From a bacterium (lineage in GTDB: Bacteria; Desulfobacterota; DSWW01), in assembly GCA_028277985.1 (NCBI GenBank), contig JANQFG010000078.1, positions 1-37,333 of the forward strand: a DNA stretch of 37,333 bases, written 5' to 3'. Shown here in pieces: positions 18,551 through 26,345 of this stretch. The first letter of the stretch is position 1. Every line of letters begins with the position of its first letter. Under the pieces are notes generated by a model that had not been told where the DNA came from, did not search any database, and was given only the letters and a program-made list of their open reading frames with translations. The translations under genes and the position numbers were made by a program.

Positions 18551-19711
18551 CTACCTCCTGAGGATGAGCGTACTGTAACTCAGGGTGGGGGGGTACTCGT
18601 GAGGGGCCCCACCGTATCCGTTGACGAAACAGATCTCCGCATCCTTGACCTGCCGTTCGCCGCACTGCCCTCTGAGCTGACGAACCGCCTCCACCACGTG
18701 TCCCATCCCCATCAGATGCCCTTCTGAAAGCAGCCCGCCGGCGGTGTTGGACGGCAGCGCTCCATCGAGGCGGAGCCTGCCTTCCTCCACGAAGCTGCCC
18801 CCTTCTCCCAGCTTGCAGAACCCGAAATTCTCGAGCTCGTTGATGACCAGGATGGTGAAGCCGTCGTAGAGTTGCGCCACGTCGATGTCGTTATGCGTGA
18901 CCCCGGCCATCTCGAAGGCCATCTCCGCCGCCTTCGTACCACCCCGGTGCTCGGTCTTCCCGGGCCAGGGCGGCATCACCTCCGACGAGTGGGACTGTCC
19001 CATGCCCATGATGTAGACCGGTGGGTGCTTGAGATCCTTTGCCCGCTCCGCGGAGGTCACCACCACGGCGCCCCCGCCGTCCGTGTTCACGCAGACATCC
19101 AGAAGATGCAGGGGCTCGATCACCATGCGCGAGCTCTGGTGATCCTCGATCGTGAAAGGCCCCTTCGGACGCATCTGGGCATCCGGATTGAGGCAGGCAT
19201 GATTGCGGAAGGTGACTGCAATCTCGCCAAGCTGGCGGCTCGTAAGCCCGTACTCGTGCATGTGGTGCCGGGCTATGTGGGCCTGAAAAGGGATGGCCCC
19301 GATGTCGCCGTAGGGCATGGTGAACTCCAGGTTCGGCAGCGTCATGTGCACGCCCTGGGGGTTGTTCTGGTTGCCGAAGGCGCAGACCACTACGTTGCAC
19401 ATACCCGCTTCGATGGCCATCGCCGCTGTCTGGATCATCGCAATCGGCGTGGCCCCCCCGATGTCCATGGTGTTCGTAAAGGTGGTCGAGATCTCCATCA
19501 GGGCCGCCACCCTCGCTCCCCAGCCGTGCTGCTCACCCATTCTAACGGGACTGAGCAGGAGTGCACCGTCCACATCGTCCCGGGTCAGCCCTGCATCCTC
19601 GATGGCAATCTTCATCGCTTCCAATGTAAAGGACATGGTGCTCACACCCGGGATCTTGCCGACCTTGGTCAGCCCCACGCCCGCGATCGCATACTTGTCC
19701 TTCAGGCTCAT
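18551..19711 (-). CDS. Thiolase-fold protein lacking the nucleophilic Cys (SCP2-thiolase/Ltp type)
   Basis: 386-residue thiolase-fold protein. Where true thiolases have the acyl-accepting Cys after the first domain's core strand, this protein has NTMDIGGATPIAM (80-91), with no Cys. The second half keeps QLYDGFT (Tyr282), TNTAGG-type SNTAGGLLSEGHLMGMGH with His332, and VNGYGGAP near the C-terminus. Loss of the Cys with a DUF35 partner next door is what is seen in Ltp2-like aldolases, which cleave a 3-hydroxyacyl-CoA by retro-aldol reaction, so a lyase is more likely than a thiolase. It follows the crotonase gene by 31 bases, whose product would be its substrate. AGGAG lies 10 bases before the ATG. 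Fold certain, reaction inferred. Confidence 0.88.
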   Translation of the reverse strand: MSLKDKYAIAGVGLTKVGKIPGVSTMSFTLEAMKIAIEDAGLTRDDVDGALLLSPVRMGEQHGWGARVAALMEISTTFTNTMDIGGATPIAMIQTAAMAIEAGMCNVVVCAFGNQNNPQGVHMTLPNLEFTMPYGDIGAIPFQAHIARHHMHEYGLTSRQLGEIAVTFRNHACLNPDAQMRPKGPFTIEDHQSSRMVIEPLHLLDVCVNTDGGGAVVVTSAERAKDLKHPPVYIMGMGQSHSSEVMPPWPGKTEHRGGTKAAEMAFEMAGVTHNDIDVAQLYDGFTILVINELENFGFCKLGEGGSFVEEGRLRLDGALPSNTAGGLLSEGHLMGMGHVVEAVRQLRGQCGERQVKDAEICFVNGYGGAPHEYPPTLSYSTLILRR

Positions 19712-19742
19712 CCCCTACGCTCCTCGAATCCTCGCTCGACCT

Positions 19743-20555
19743 TCATTTCGACTTCCAGACCGGCTTGCGCTTCTCCTTGAAGGCCTTGGGGCCCTCCCTG
19801 GCGTCCTCGGTCATGAAGACCTCGGCAGCGATCTCCAACTCCAGGTTCAACGCGTCGTCCATCTTGAGATCCATGCACTTGCGAACCGATCGTTTGACCG
19901 CCTGGATGGCGAGGGGTGCATTCTCGCAGATCTTCTCCGCCATCTTCATCGCGGTGGGCATGAGGTCCTCCTTCGGCACCACCCGGTTGATCAACCCGAT
20001 CTCCAGGGCCTGCTCGGCGCTCAAGAACTCGCAGGTGAGAAGGATCTCCATGGCCCACACGAAGGGAACCTGCCGGGGCAGCCTGACCGTGGTGCCGCCA
20101 CCCGGAAAGAGGCCGCGCTTCGGTTCGGCAATGGAGAAGGTCGCATGCTCGGCCGCTATGCGGATATCGGTCCCCTGCAGCATCTCCAGGCCCCCGGAAG
20201 AACAGATACCGTTCACAGCCCCGATGATCGGCTTCCAGATATCTCCTTCCCGAAGCACCGCGACCAGAGGCGCATTGGGGGGATACTCTTCTCCGAGAAG
20301 GGTCTTCTTGCCGCTCGCCAGGTCGTCGATGTTCTCGGTCACCGCGGGAATGAGCTTCTTCAGGTCTGCTCCGACGCAGAAGTCCTTGTCGCCTGCACCC
20401 GTGAGAATGGCCACCCACAGGTCCGGGTCGTCCCGGAAGTCGAGCCAGGCATTGGCCAGTTGCCCCATGGTGTCGAAGTCCATCGAGTTTCTGGCTTCCG
20501 GACGGTTGATGGTCACCATGGCAATGTTGCCCTTCTTCTCATAGATGACGGACAT
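19743..20555 (-). CDS. Enoyl-CoA hydratase/isomerase (crotonase fold)
   Basis: Hydrates a 2-enoyl-CoA to the 3-hydroxyacyl-CoA. The 270 residues have the oxyanion-hole and catalytic segments VNGICSSGGLEML (Glu124) and SIAEPKRGLFPGGG (Glu144), so both glutamates of a classical hydratase are present. The end FKEKRKPVWK is the normal family C-terminus. The ATG at 20555 is favoured, with GAGGGGAG just upstream and a normal-length N-terminus; an ATG at 20585 would add ten residues but starts two bases after the operator and has no ribosome site. First gene of the minus-strand acyl-CoA set, with its promoter at 20612-20641 and an operator at 20587-20602. Confidence 0.93.
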   Translation of the reverse strand: MSVIYEKKGNIAMVTINRPEARNSMDFDTMGQLANAWLDFRDDPDLWVAILTGAGDKDFCVGADLKKLIPAVTENIDDLASGKKTLLGEEYPPNAPLVAVLREGDIWKPIIGAVNGICSSGGLEMLQGTDIRIAAEHATFSIAEPKRGLFPGGGTTVRLPRQVPFVWAMEILLTCEFLSAEQALEIGLINRVVPKEDLMPTAMKMAEKICENAPLAIQAVKRSVRKCMDLKMDDALNLELEIAAEVFMTEDAREGPKAFKEKRKPVWKSK

Positions 20556-20586
20556 CTCTCCCCTCTTCTCCGGCTTTTCGCCCATT

Positions 20587-20602
20587 TTCACCAGTTGGTG
20601 AA
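20587..20602. promoter_or_regulatory. Dyad operator, copy 1 (TTCACCA-GT-TGGTGAA)
   Basis: Perfect 7-bp inverted repeat with a 2-base centre. It lies just downstream of the predicted transcription start of the crotonase operon (about +3 to +18), a repressor position. Near-identical copies are at 22582-22598 and 31680-31696. The size and symmetry suit a TetR- or MarR-type dimer; no such regulator gene is in the window. Confidence 0.7.
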
Positions 20603-20611
20603 TTTCCTTCA

Positions 20612-20641
20612 CTTGTAGCAAAGGCCCGGCCGGTGTGTCAA
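20612..20641 (-). promoter_or_regulatory. Sigma-70 promoter of the minus-strand acyl-CoA operon
   Basis: On the minus strand a perfect TTGACA (20641-20636), an 18-base spacer and TACAAG (20617-20612, four of six). The start falls near 20605, directly before the dyad operator. The -35 box lies inside the last codons of the epimerase-like gene. Confidence 0.65.
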
Positions 20642-21603
20642 CCCAAAAAGGGAGGGCTTCCAGGTGTTTTGAGGAGCACTCCCAGATAGGACTCGAGCGC
20701 GTCACGGGTCGTGTACAGGAATTCGAAACCGACCTCTGTTCTGACCTTCTCCGTGCTCATGACGATCGGATACTTGATGAACTCGAGGCCTCCGGGCGGG
20801 GACTCGGACTGCAGCCTCAGCCGCCAGGAAAGGGTCAGCAACGAGGAGAGCATCCCGGCCGGTACAGCCACACAGGGTCTTCCTGTCGCAGCGATGATCT
20901 CCTTGTAGCGAAGGGCGCCCTCGCCTCCTGCATTGAACACACCTCGTTTCTTTCCACGGATCAGGGCAACGATCAACTCCGCCAGATCCTCTTCATGTAG
21001 GAACTGCACAAGGGGGTCGTATCCGATCAGCCGGATCATCACTGACCGGAAAATGCCGGTGCTGACCGACCCGACCCCTTCCGGGCCAAGGATCGAACAG
21101 GCACGGACGATGCTCACGCCGAGCTCCGGACGTCGCTCCATCAGGTCCTGGAACATCCGGTCCGCCTCCCCCTTGTCCCACGAATACTGGAAGCTCCGGA
21201 TCGGCCGCAAAGGGGAGTCCTCTGTGAGCGGGACAGGATTGTCGGGATGAGGGCCGTACGACGTGTGACTGCTCAGATACAACAGGGTGCCCACTGCGGC
21301 CTTCTCACAGGCATCGATGAAGTTGCGGGCACCGTCTATGTCGATCCGCCTAGCACCCTCGCGGTCATGCGTGGGTCGAACCGCGAAGGCGAGATGTACG
21401 GCCGTATCGACCTCGTTCTCCTTCAGTACATCCGTGAAGACCTCGCGGATGTCCCGACGATAGAAGCGCAGTTTCGTGGACTCGGAGCGGGGCGGGTTCA
21501 GGTCGATCCCGATGATGCTCTCTACCTCTTCTTCCCGGGACAGTCTCTGGAGCAGCCTGTTCCCGAGATAGCCGGAAACGCCTGTAATCGCGATGCTGCG
21601 CAT
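20638..21603 (-). CDS. NAD-dependent epimerase/dehydratase (extended SDR)
   Basis: 321-residue Rossmann enzyme. It begins with the nucleotide motif TGVSGYLG (8-15) and an Asp (GIDLN) after the second strand, which favours NAD. LYLSSHTSYG and the catalytic YSWDK (Tyr and Lys of YxxxK) follow. Extended SDRs act on nucleotide sugars, but also on 3-beta-hydroxysteroids and other lipids; the family cannot be narrowed by eye. GGGAGGAG lies 8 bases before the ATG, and a promoter with TTGACA is at 21627-21656. It sits upstream of the crotonase operon on the same strand, in a lipid-degradation context, so a lipid or steroid-like alcohol is a reasonable but unproven substrate. Confidence 0.87.
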   Translation of the reverse strand: MRSIAITGVSGYLGNRLLQRLSREEEVESIIGIDLNPPRSESTKLRFYRRDIREVFTDVLKENEVDTAVHLAFAVRPTHDREGARRIDIDGARNFIDACEKAAVGTLLYLSSHTSYGPHPDNPVPLTEDSPLRPIRSFQYSWDKGEADRMFQDLMERRPELGVSIVRACSILGPEGVGSVSTGIFRSVMIRLIGYDPLVQFLHEEDLAELIVALIRGKKRGVFNAGGEGALRYKEIIAATGRPCVAVPAGMLSSLLTLSWRLRLQSESPPGGLEFIKYPIVMSTEKVRTEVGFEFLYTTRDALESYLGVLLKTPGSPPFLG

Positions 21604-21626
21604 TCGGTCTCCTCCCGGTTCTGCGT

Positions 21627-21656
21627 ACTCTATTCCCGGCCGAGAAAGCCTGTCAA
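21627..21656 (-). promoter_or_regulatory. Sigma-70 promoter of the epimerase-like gene
   Basis: On the minus strand TTGACA (21656-21651), an 18-base spacer and TAGAGT (21632-21627). The start near 21620 gives a 17-base leader. No copy of the dyad operator was seen here. Confidence 0.55.
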
Positions 21657-21727
21657 TCGGGACCCTTCTTTACCTTGGAACCCGCTTTTGGTTATCCTTG
21701 GCCCGCCAGCCACAAGGTGGGTCACCC

Positions 21728-22516
21728 ATGCCCTTCATCCAGGCGCCACACGGAAAGCTCTACTACGAGATCCACGGGAAGGGAAGGACTCTCGTCCTGC
21801 TCCATGGGATGTGGTCCAACCATGGCGTCTGGAGGGAAATGGTTCCTCGACTTGCCGGAAATCACGAGGTCATCCTGCTGGATCTCATGGGACACGGCAA
21901 ATCGGACCGGATGCAGGCTTCCTACCGCCTTTCCACCTATGCCTCAGACCTGAACCACCTGCTTGATTCACTCCAGAGGAATCGAGTCATCCTGCTCGGC
22001 TTCTCTCTCGGGGCCTCGGTGGCGCAGGAGATCTACTTCCAGAGGCCTTCCATGGTCGAGGCACTCGTCCTGGTGGCCGCGCCCCCGCCCTACAAGAAGA
22101 GGTGGATGCTGGGGATCCGATTCGTGTCGATTCTCGAGAAGCTTGGAATCACCTCTCTGAAAAAGCAGACGATCAAGGCACTCGGTCGGCGGTATTCCAA
22201 GGGCACGGACAAGCGGTTCATCGAGAAGACCCTGGACGAGCTCTCCACATACGGAGACCAGGAGTTCGCCCGTCTTCTGCGAAGTGCCTGGGACAGGAGA
22301 AACATCGGCCGGGAAAGCGGCATTCGTGTTCCGACCCACCTGGTGGTCGGGGAAAAGGACCGTATCCGAGACCATTCGGTTTCCCTGCAACAGGCGATCC
22401 CGGGCGCCCGGCTTTCCGTGGTTCCCGGCTGCAACCACTCCGTCCTTTTCGACAGCCCCGACTGGGTCGCAGGCGACATCCTTGCATTCCTGGATACGAT
22501 CCGCCCGCATCCGTAG
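21728..22516 (+). CDS. Alpha/beta-fold hydrolase
   Basis: Cytoplasmic 262-residue hydrolase with the full triad: nucleophile Ser93 in GFSLGAS, Asp211 in VVGEKDRIRD, and His237 in PGCNHSVLF. LLHGMWSNHG near residue 25 is the HG oxyanion motif and MGHGKSD follows strand 4. There is no signal peptide. The ATG at 21728 is chosen because the family N-terminus begins there (MPFIQAPHGKLYYEIHG) and AAGGTGGG lies about 11 bases upstream. It is divergent from the epimerase gene and in line with the SDR operon, but separated from it by the SDR promoter. Candidate roles are an esterase, thioesterase or ring-cleavage hydrolase. Confidence 0.88.
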   Translation: MPFIQAPHGKLYYEIHGKGRTLVLLHGMWSNHGVWREMVPRLAGNHEVILLDLMGHGKSDRMQASYRLSTYASDLNHLLDSLQRNRVILLGFSLGASVAQEIYFQRPSMVEALVLVAAPPPYKKRWMLGIRFVSILEKLGITSLKKQTIKALGRRYSKGTDKRFIEKTLDELSTYGDQEFARLLRSAWDRRNIGRESGIRVPTHLVVGEKDRIRDHSVSLQQAIPGARLSVVPGCNHSVLFDSPDWVAGDILAFLDTIRPHP

Positions 22517-22581
22517 CGGCTCCGACAATCCCTCACCGGAATGCCGAGCCCCTGTTCCACCAGACGAGTGAAGCTCTTCGT

Positions 22582-22598
22582 TTCACCAGTTGGTGCAA
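22582..22598. promoter_or_regulatory. Dyad operator, copy 2 (TTCACCAGTTGGTGCAA)
   Basis: It shares 14 consecutive bases (TTTCACCAGTTGGTG) with copy 1 at 20586-20600, then has one C inserted in the right arm (TGGTGCAA). It ends five bases before the -35 box of the SDR operon, unlike copies 1 and 3, which overlap or follow the transcription start. Confidence 0.65.
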
Positions 22599-22603
22599 TT
22601 CCC

Positions 22604-22633
22604 TTGACACGTGCTCGATTCCTTCCCTATAGT
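22604..22633 (+). promoter_or_regulatory. Sigma-70 promoter of the plus-strand acyl-CoA operon
   Basis: TTGACA (22604-22609), an 18-base spacer and TATAGT (22628-22633, five of six). The start is near 22640, about 38 bases before the SDR ATG. This is the strongest promoter match in the window. Confidence 0.7.
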
Positions 22634-22677
22634 GTGGGCAAAATCTCAACGGAATCCTCTTGATAGGAGCAGCGGCC

Positions 22678-23526
22678 ATGGGAGCGCTCGACGGGAAAGT
22701 GGCGATCGTCACCGGAGCAGGAAGGGGTATCGGAAGGGCGGAGGCGCTCTTGCTGGCCCGGGAAGGAGCCAAGGTCCTGGTGAATGACCTGGGCGTCGAG
22801 TTTGACGGGGAAGGGTCGGACCGCAAGGTCGCAGACCAGGTCGTCGAGGAGATCCGGGAAGCGGGTGGGCAGGCGGTCGCAAACTACGACAGCGTGAGCG
22901 ATTTTCAGGCTGCCAAGCATATCATCGATTCGGCGGTCCACGAGTTCGGCCAGCTCGACATCCTGGTCAACAATGCAGGTTTTGTCAGGGACCGAATGGT
23001 GTTCAAGATGTCGGAGGAGGAGTTCGATGCCGTGGTCGGAGTCCATTTGAAGGGCACCTTCAACTGCGGAAGATGGGCATGCACCTATCTCCGGGAGCGC
23101 AATGCAGGAGGCCGAATCATCAACACCTCTTCTGCAGCCGGCCTGGTGGGGAACGTGGGCCAGACGAACTACGCTTCCGCCAAGGCGGGCATCGCGATCA
23201 TGGCGCTGACATGGTCACTGGAGATGGAGAAGTACGGCGTGACGGTCAACGCAATCGCACCCACCGCAAGGACCCGGATGACCGAGATGACCTTCGGCGA
23301 CATCGAGCCCGACGAGGGGGAATTCGACTTCGCGGCGCCCGAAAACATCGCACCCCTCGTGGCCTACCTGGCATCGGACGAGGCCCAGCAGATCACAGGA
23401 AAGATCTTCGGTGTCCAGGGGGGCGACATCGACATCTACGAGACCTGGCAGGTGAAGAAGAGCATTTCCAAGGAGGGCAGATATTCTGTAGAAGAACTGA
23501 AGGACGAGATCAAGGCCCTCTTCTAG
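22678..23526 (+). CDS. SDR 3-hydroxyacyl-CoA dehydrogenase-like (MFE-2/HSD17B4 type)
   Basis: 282-residue classical SDR: TGAGRGIG (12-19), NNAG (98-101), Ser151 or Ser152, and catalytic Tyr165 and Lys169 in YASAK. VNDLG with an Asp after strand 2 indicates NAD. The inserted stretch VEFDGEGSD and AGGQAVANYDSV closely recall the dehydrogenase domain of peroxisomal multifunctional enzyme 2, which oxidises 3-hydroxyacyl-CoA of branched and bile-acid-type substrates. It probably feeds 3-ketoacyl-CoA to the thiolase encoded next. The ATG at 22678 has AGGAG 12 bases upstream; a TTG 18 bases earlier is less likely. First gene of the plus-strand operon. Confidence 0.9.
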   Translation: MGALDGKVAIVTGAGRGIGRAEALLLAREGAKVLVNDLGVEFDGEGSDRKVADQVVEEIREAGGQAVANYDSVSDFQAAKHIIDSAVHEFGQLDILVNNAGFVRDRMVFKMSEEEFDAVVGVHLKGTFNCGRWACTYLRERNAGGRIINTSSAAGLVGNVGQTNYASAKAGIAIMALTWSLEMEKYGVTVNAIAPTARTRMTEMTFGDIEPDEGEFDFAAPENIAPLVAYLASDEAQQITGKIFGVQGGDIDIYETWQVKKSISKEGRYSVEELKDEIKALF

Positions 23527-23583
23527 CAGAGCAGCCGATCGAAAGAGGCTTGAACACCCTACGACCTTTACGAGAGGAAGACG

Positions 23584-24813
23584 ATGGCAGAGATGAAAGA
23601 GGCTGTTATTGTCGACATGGTCAGGACGCCCTTCTGCAGGTCCGGAAAGGAGAAAGGCTCCTTTCGGGACTTTCGATCCGACGACATGGGGGTGGAGGTC
23701 CTCAAGGCGGTCACGGAGCGGAACGGCGTAGACCCGGGTGATGTGGAGGACGTCATCCTGGGCGCGGTGGAGCAGTTGGGAGAACAGGCCCATCCCGGAA
23801 GAAACTGCCTCGTCCTTGCCGGTTTCCCGTACGAGGTTGCCGGATTCAGCGTAGAGCGCGCTTGCGTGACGGCCATGTCCTCGGTCCACGTGGCAGCCAT
23901 GGGCGTGCAGAGCGGCATGGGTGACATCTACATCGCCGGCGGAATCGACAGTATGACCCACCTTTCGCTGCCGGTCGTCACGCCGGACACGGACTTCGAC
24001 GCGCTGCTCAAAGAGCCCGGCACCATGCTGAGCGCCATGAACCCGAACCCCCGCATGTACGGAACCCTGGATCCCCTCGAACTGGTAGGGGGGCTCACGG
24101 CCGAGAAGCTGGCAGCAGACTACGACATCCCCCGGGAGGACATGGACCGGTGGGGCCTGATGAGCCATCAGAGGGCCGTGGCTGCGCAGCAGGCGGGAAG
24201 GTTCAAGAGGGAGATCCTTCCCTGCGAAGGGCTCGCACTGGATGGAACCGCCGTAACCGTAGAAGAAGATGTGGGACCCAGAGCAAACAGCACCTACGAG
24301 AAGATCGCTTCCCTGCCCACACCCTTCATGCCCGAGGGAGGCAGGATCAATGCGGCAACATCTTCGGGAACCGCGGACGGGGCTGCGGTCTGCCTGATCA
24401 TGTCCAAGGAAAAAGCGAAGGAGATGGGCAAGAAGCCCATTGCCACCATCCGGGCCATGGCGGTCGCGGGGTGTGACCCGAGGATCATGGGCTACTCGGT
24501 GGTTCCGGCAACCAGGAAGGCTCTCGAGAGGGCGAACCTGACCGTGGATCAGATAGAGCTCGTGGAGATCAACGAGGCCTTTGCCGTGGTGCCTCTGGTC
24601 TGGATGAAGGAATTCGGCGTCGAGTCCAACGAGCACATCAATGTGAACGGCGGCGCCTGCGCTCTCGGGCATCCTGTCGGAGCCTCGGGGGCTCGCATCG
24701 TGGGCCACCTCGCCCTCGAGATGGAACGAAGGGGACTCCGCTGGGGCCTCGCAACGATCTGTGGGGGATACGGGCAGGGAGGCGCAACCATCCTGGAGAG
24801 GGAGGACTACTGA
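23584..24813 (+). CDS. Thiolase (acetyl-CoA acyltransferase)
   Basis: 409-residue classical thiolase cleaving 3-ketoacyl-CoA with CoA. All catalytic parts are present: Cys94 in ERACVTAMSS, EINEAFA, His363 in NGGACALGHPVGASGAR, and Cys393 in CGGYGQGG. Length is slightly above the usual 390-400. GAGAGGAAG lies just before the ATG at 23584. It follows the SDR by 57 bases and ends one base before the dehydrogenase ATG. Unlike the Cys-less thiolase-like protein at 18551-19711, this one should be a working thiolase, so the locus carries two different C-C cleaving proteins. Confidence 0.95.
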   Translation: MAEMKEAVIVDMVRTPFCRSGKEKGSFRDFRSDDMGVEVLKAVTERNGVDPGDVEDVILGAVEQLGEQAHPGRNCLVLAGFPYEVAGFSVERACVTAMSSVHVAAMGVQSGMGDIYIAGGIDSMTHLSLPVVTPDTDFDALLKEPGTMLSAMNPNPRMYGTLDPLELVGGLTAEKLAADYDIPREDMDRWGLMSHQRAVAAQQAGRFKREILPCEGLALDGTAVTVEEDVGPRANSTYEKIASLPTPFMPEGGRINAATSSGTADGAAVCLIMSKEKAKEMGKKPIATIRAMAVAGCDPRIMGYSVVPATRKALERANLTVDQIELVEINEAFAVVPLVWMKEFGVESNEHINVNGGACALGHPVGASGARIVGHLALEMERRGLRWGLATICGGYGQGGATILEREDY

Positions 24814-24814
24814 T

Positions 24815-25984
24815 ATGGATTTCGCCCTGCCCGACGAGGTTCGCCAACTCAAGGACGCCATCAAGAAATTCCTCGACCGGGAAGTGCTCCCCAAGGAGAG
24901 GGAGAACCCGGAACTCTGTGGAGAGGGCAAATTCTCCGAGGAGCTTCATGACCTCGGCGCCAAGATCCGAAAGAAATCGGTCGATCTCGGCTACTACACC
25001 CTTCACATGCCCGAAGACCTCGGCGGGGGCGGCCTCCACCATGTGGGCCTGAGCGCTATCCGAGAGGAGATTGCCAAGTCCGGGACCTCCATCCTGGGAA
25101 TCTTCATCCTCGGCGATCCCCCCATGGGCCCTACCGGCATGCTGAGGGAGTGCACGGACTTCCAGAAGAAGAAATATCTCGAACCTCTCATGAGGGGAGA
25201 GAAGACCACCTGCTTCGCCTTGACGGAGCCGAACGCGGGGTCCGACGTGGCGGCCATGGAGGCCACCGTGGTCCGTGACGGCGACCACTATGTGCTGAAC
25301 GGATCGAAGCACTTCATCAGCAACGGCCCTTACTGCGACTTCGCACAGGTCTTTGCGGCCAACAACCGGGAGCTGGGCATGAACGGCGGGATCTCGGCGT
25401 TCTTCGTCGATGCCGACACCCCTGGTTTCACCCGAAGGCTTCAGCGTTCCATGGCGGACGACGACTTCCAGGCCGAGTTCTTCTTCGAGGACTGCCGTGT
25501 GCCCGCCGAGAACATGATCGGAAAGGAAGGGTTCGGCTTCCTTTCGGCAGCCACCTGGCTGAGCGCGGAACGCCTGATCGTGGCCTCCAACGCGATCGGC
25601 ATGGCCGAGTATCTGCTGAACCTCGGCGTCGAATACGCAAAGATCCGCGTTCAGTTCAAGCAGCCTATCGCCAAGTTCCAGGCGATCCAGTGGATGCTCG
25701 CCGATTCGGCCACCGAGATCGAGGCGGCCCGCTGGATGACGTACCACACTGCCTGGCTGATCGACCAGGGCGACATGGCCCTCAAAGAGGTCTCCATGGC
25801 AAAGCTCTTTGCCTCGGAAATGTGCGACCGGGTCGCCGACAGGGTTCTACAGGTGCACGGCGGAATGGGCTACATGACCGAGTTGCCCGTGCAACGCCTT
25901 TACAAACTCGCGCGGTTGCTCCGCATTGGTGGAGGCACATCGGAGATACAAAGACATCTGATCGCCAAGACACTGGGACTCTAA
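24815..25984 (+). CDS. Acyl-CoA dehydrogenase
   Basis: 389-residue FAD dehydrogenase with CFALTEPNAGSDVAAM (133-148), the KIRVQFKQPI helix and GGMGYMTELPVQRLYKLAR near the end. The C-terminal position used by medium-chain enzymes for the catalytic base is Gly (RIGGGTSEIQR); Glu252 in LSAERLIVAS is in the isovaleryl/long-chain position. It is thus the same mechanistic type as the enzyme at 16936-18090, but clearly diverged from it, suggesting two different substrates or two rounds of oxidation. The ATG at 24815 lies one base after the thiolase stop codon, with GGGAGGA about 8 bases before it, implying tight coupling. Confidence 0.94.
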   Translation: MDFALPDEVRQLKDAIKKFLDREVLPKERENPELCGEGKFSEELHDLGAKIRKKSVDLGYYTLHMPEDLGGGGLHHVGLSAIREEIAKSGTSILGIFILGDPPMGPTGMLRECTDFQKKKYLEPLMRGEKTTCFALTEPNAGSDVAAMEATVVRDGDHYVLNGSKHFISNGPYCDFAQVFAANNRELGMNGGISAFFVDADTPGFTRRLQRSMADDDFQAEFFFEDCRVPAENMIGKEGFGFLSAATWLSAERLIVASNAIGMAEYLLNLGVEYAKIRVQFKQPIAKFQAIQWMLADSATEIEAARWMTYHTAWLIDQGDMALKEVSMAKLFASEMCDRVADRVLQVHGGMGYMTELPVQRLYKLARLLRIGGGTSEIQRHLIAKTLGL

Positions 25985-26006
25985 TTCGTAGAAAGGAGAA
26001 GAAAGC

Positions 26007-26336
26007 ATGGAAGTCAGCACGCCCAAGGAATTTCTGGACAAGGTTCTACCCGAGAAGTTCGATCCGGAAAAGGCAGCAGGCCTTGCGGCCGTCGTGCAGT
26101 TCAAGATCTCCGGGGATGACGGTGGAGAATGGGTTCTCACGATCAAGGACGGAAAGCTCGAGATCACGGACGGCACGGTGGACAGCCCGAACATGACACT
26201 GATCATGAAGGACAAGGACTATGTGAGCCTGGTCAACGGAAAGCTCTCCGGACAGAAGGCCTTCATGACCGGTAAGCTCAAGTTCAAGGGCGACATGAAC
26301 CTCGGCATGAAGCTGCAGAACCTGGGGCTGATCTGA
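26007..26336 (+). CDS. SCP2 sterol-carrier domain protein
   Basis: Single-domain SCP2 protein of 109 residues, cytoplasmic. Family features seen are WVLTIKDGKLEITDG, the middle NMTLIMKDKDYVSLVNGKLSGQKAFMTGKLKFKGDM segment (given here as landmarks 62-95) and the C-terminal amphipathic helix MKLQNLGLI. It has a hydrophobic cavity that binds fatty acyl-CoAs, sterols or other lipids and could hand them to the enzymes encoded around it. GAAAGGAGAAG lies directly upstream of the ATG. It is 22 bases after the dehydrogenase gene, in the same operon. Its presence supports a large hydrophobic substrate. Confidence 0.92.
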   Translation: MEVSTPKEFLDKVLPEKFDPEKAAGLAAVVQFKISGDDGGEWVLTIKDGKLEITDGTVDSPNMTLIMKDKDYVSLVNGKLSGQKAFMTGKLKFKGDMNLGMKLQNLGLI

Positions 26337-26345
26337 TCGGAGGAG

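Noticed and set aside
23215..24930. 571-codon minus-strand open frame opposite the thiolase
   Set aside because: Mirror frame of the SDR, thiolase and dehydrogenase genes; no domain features, and the plus-strand products carry all catalytic motifs.
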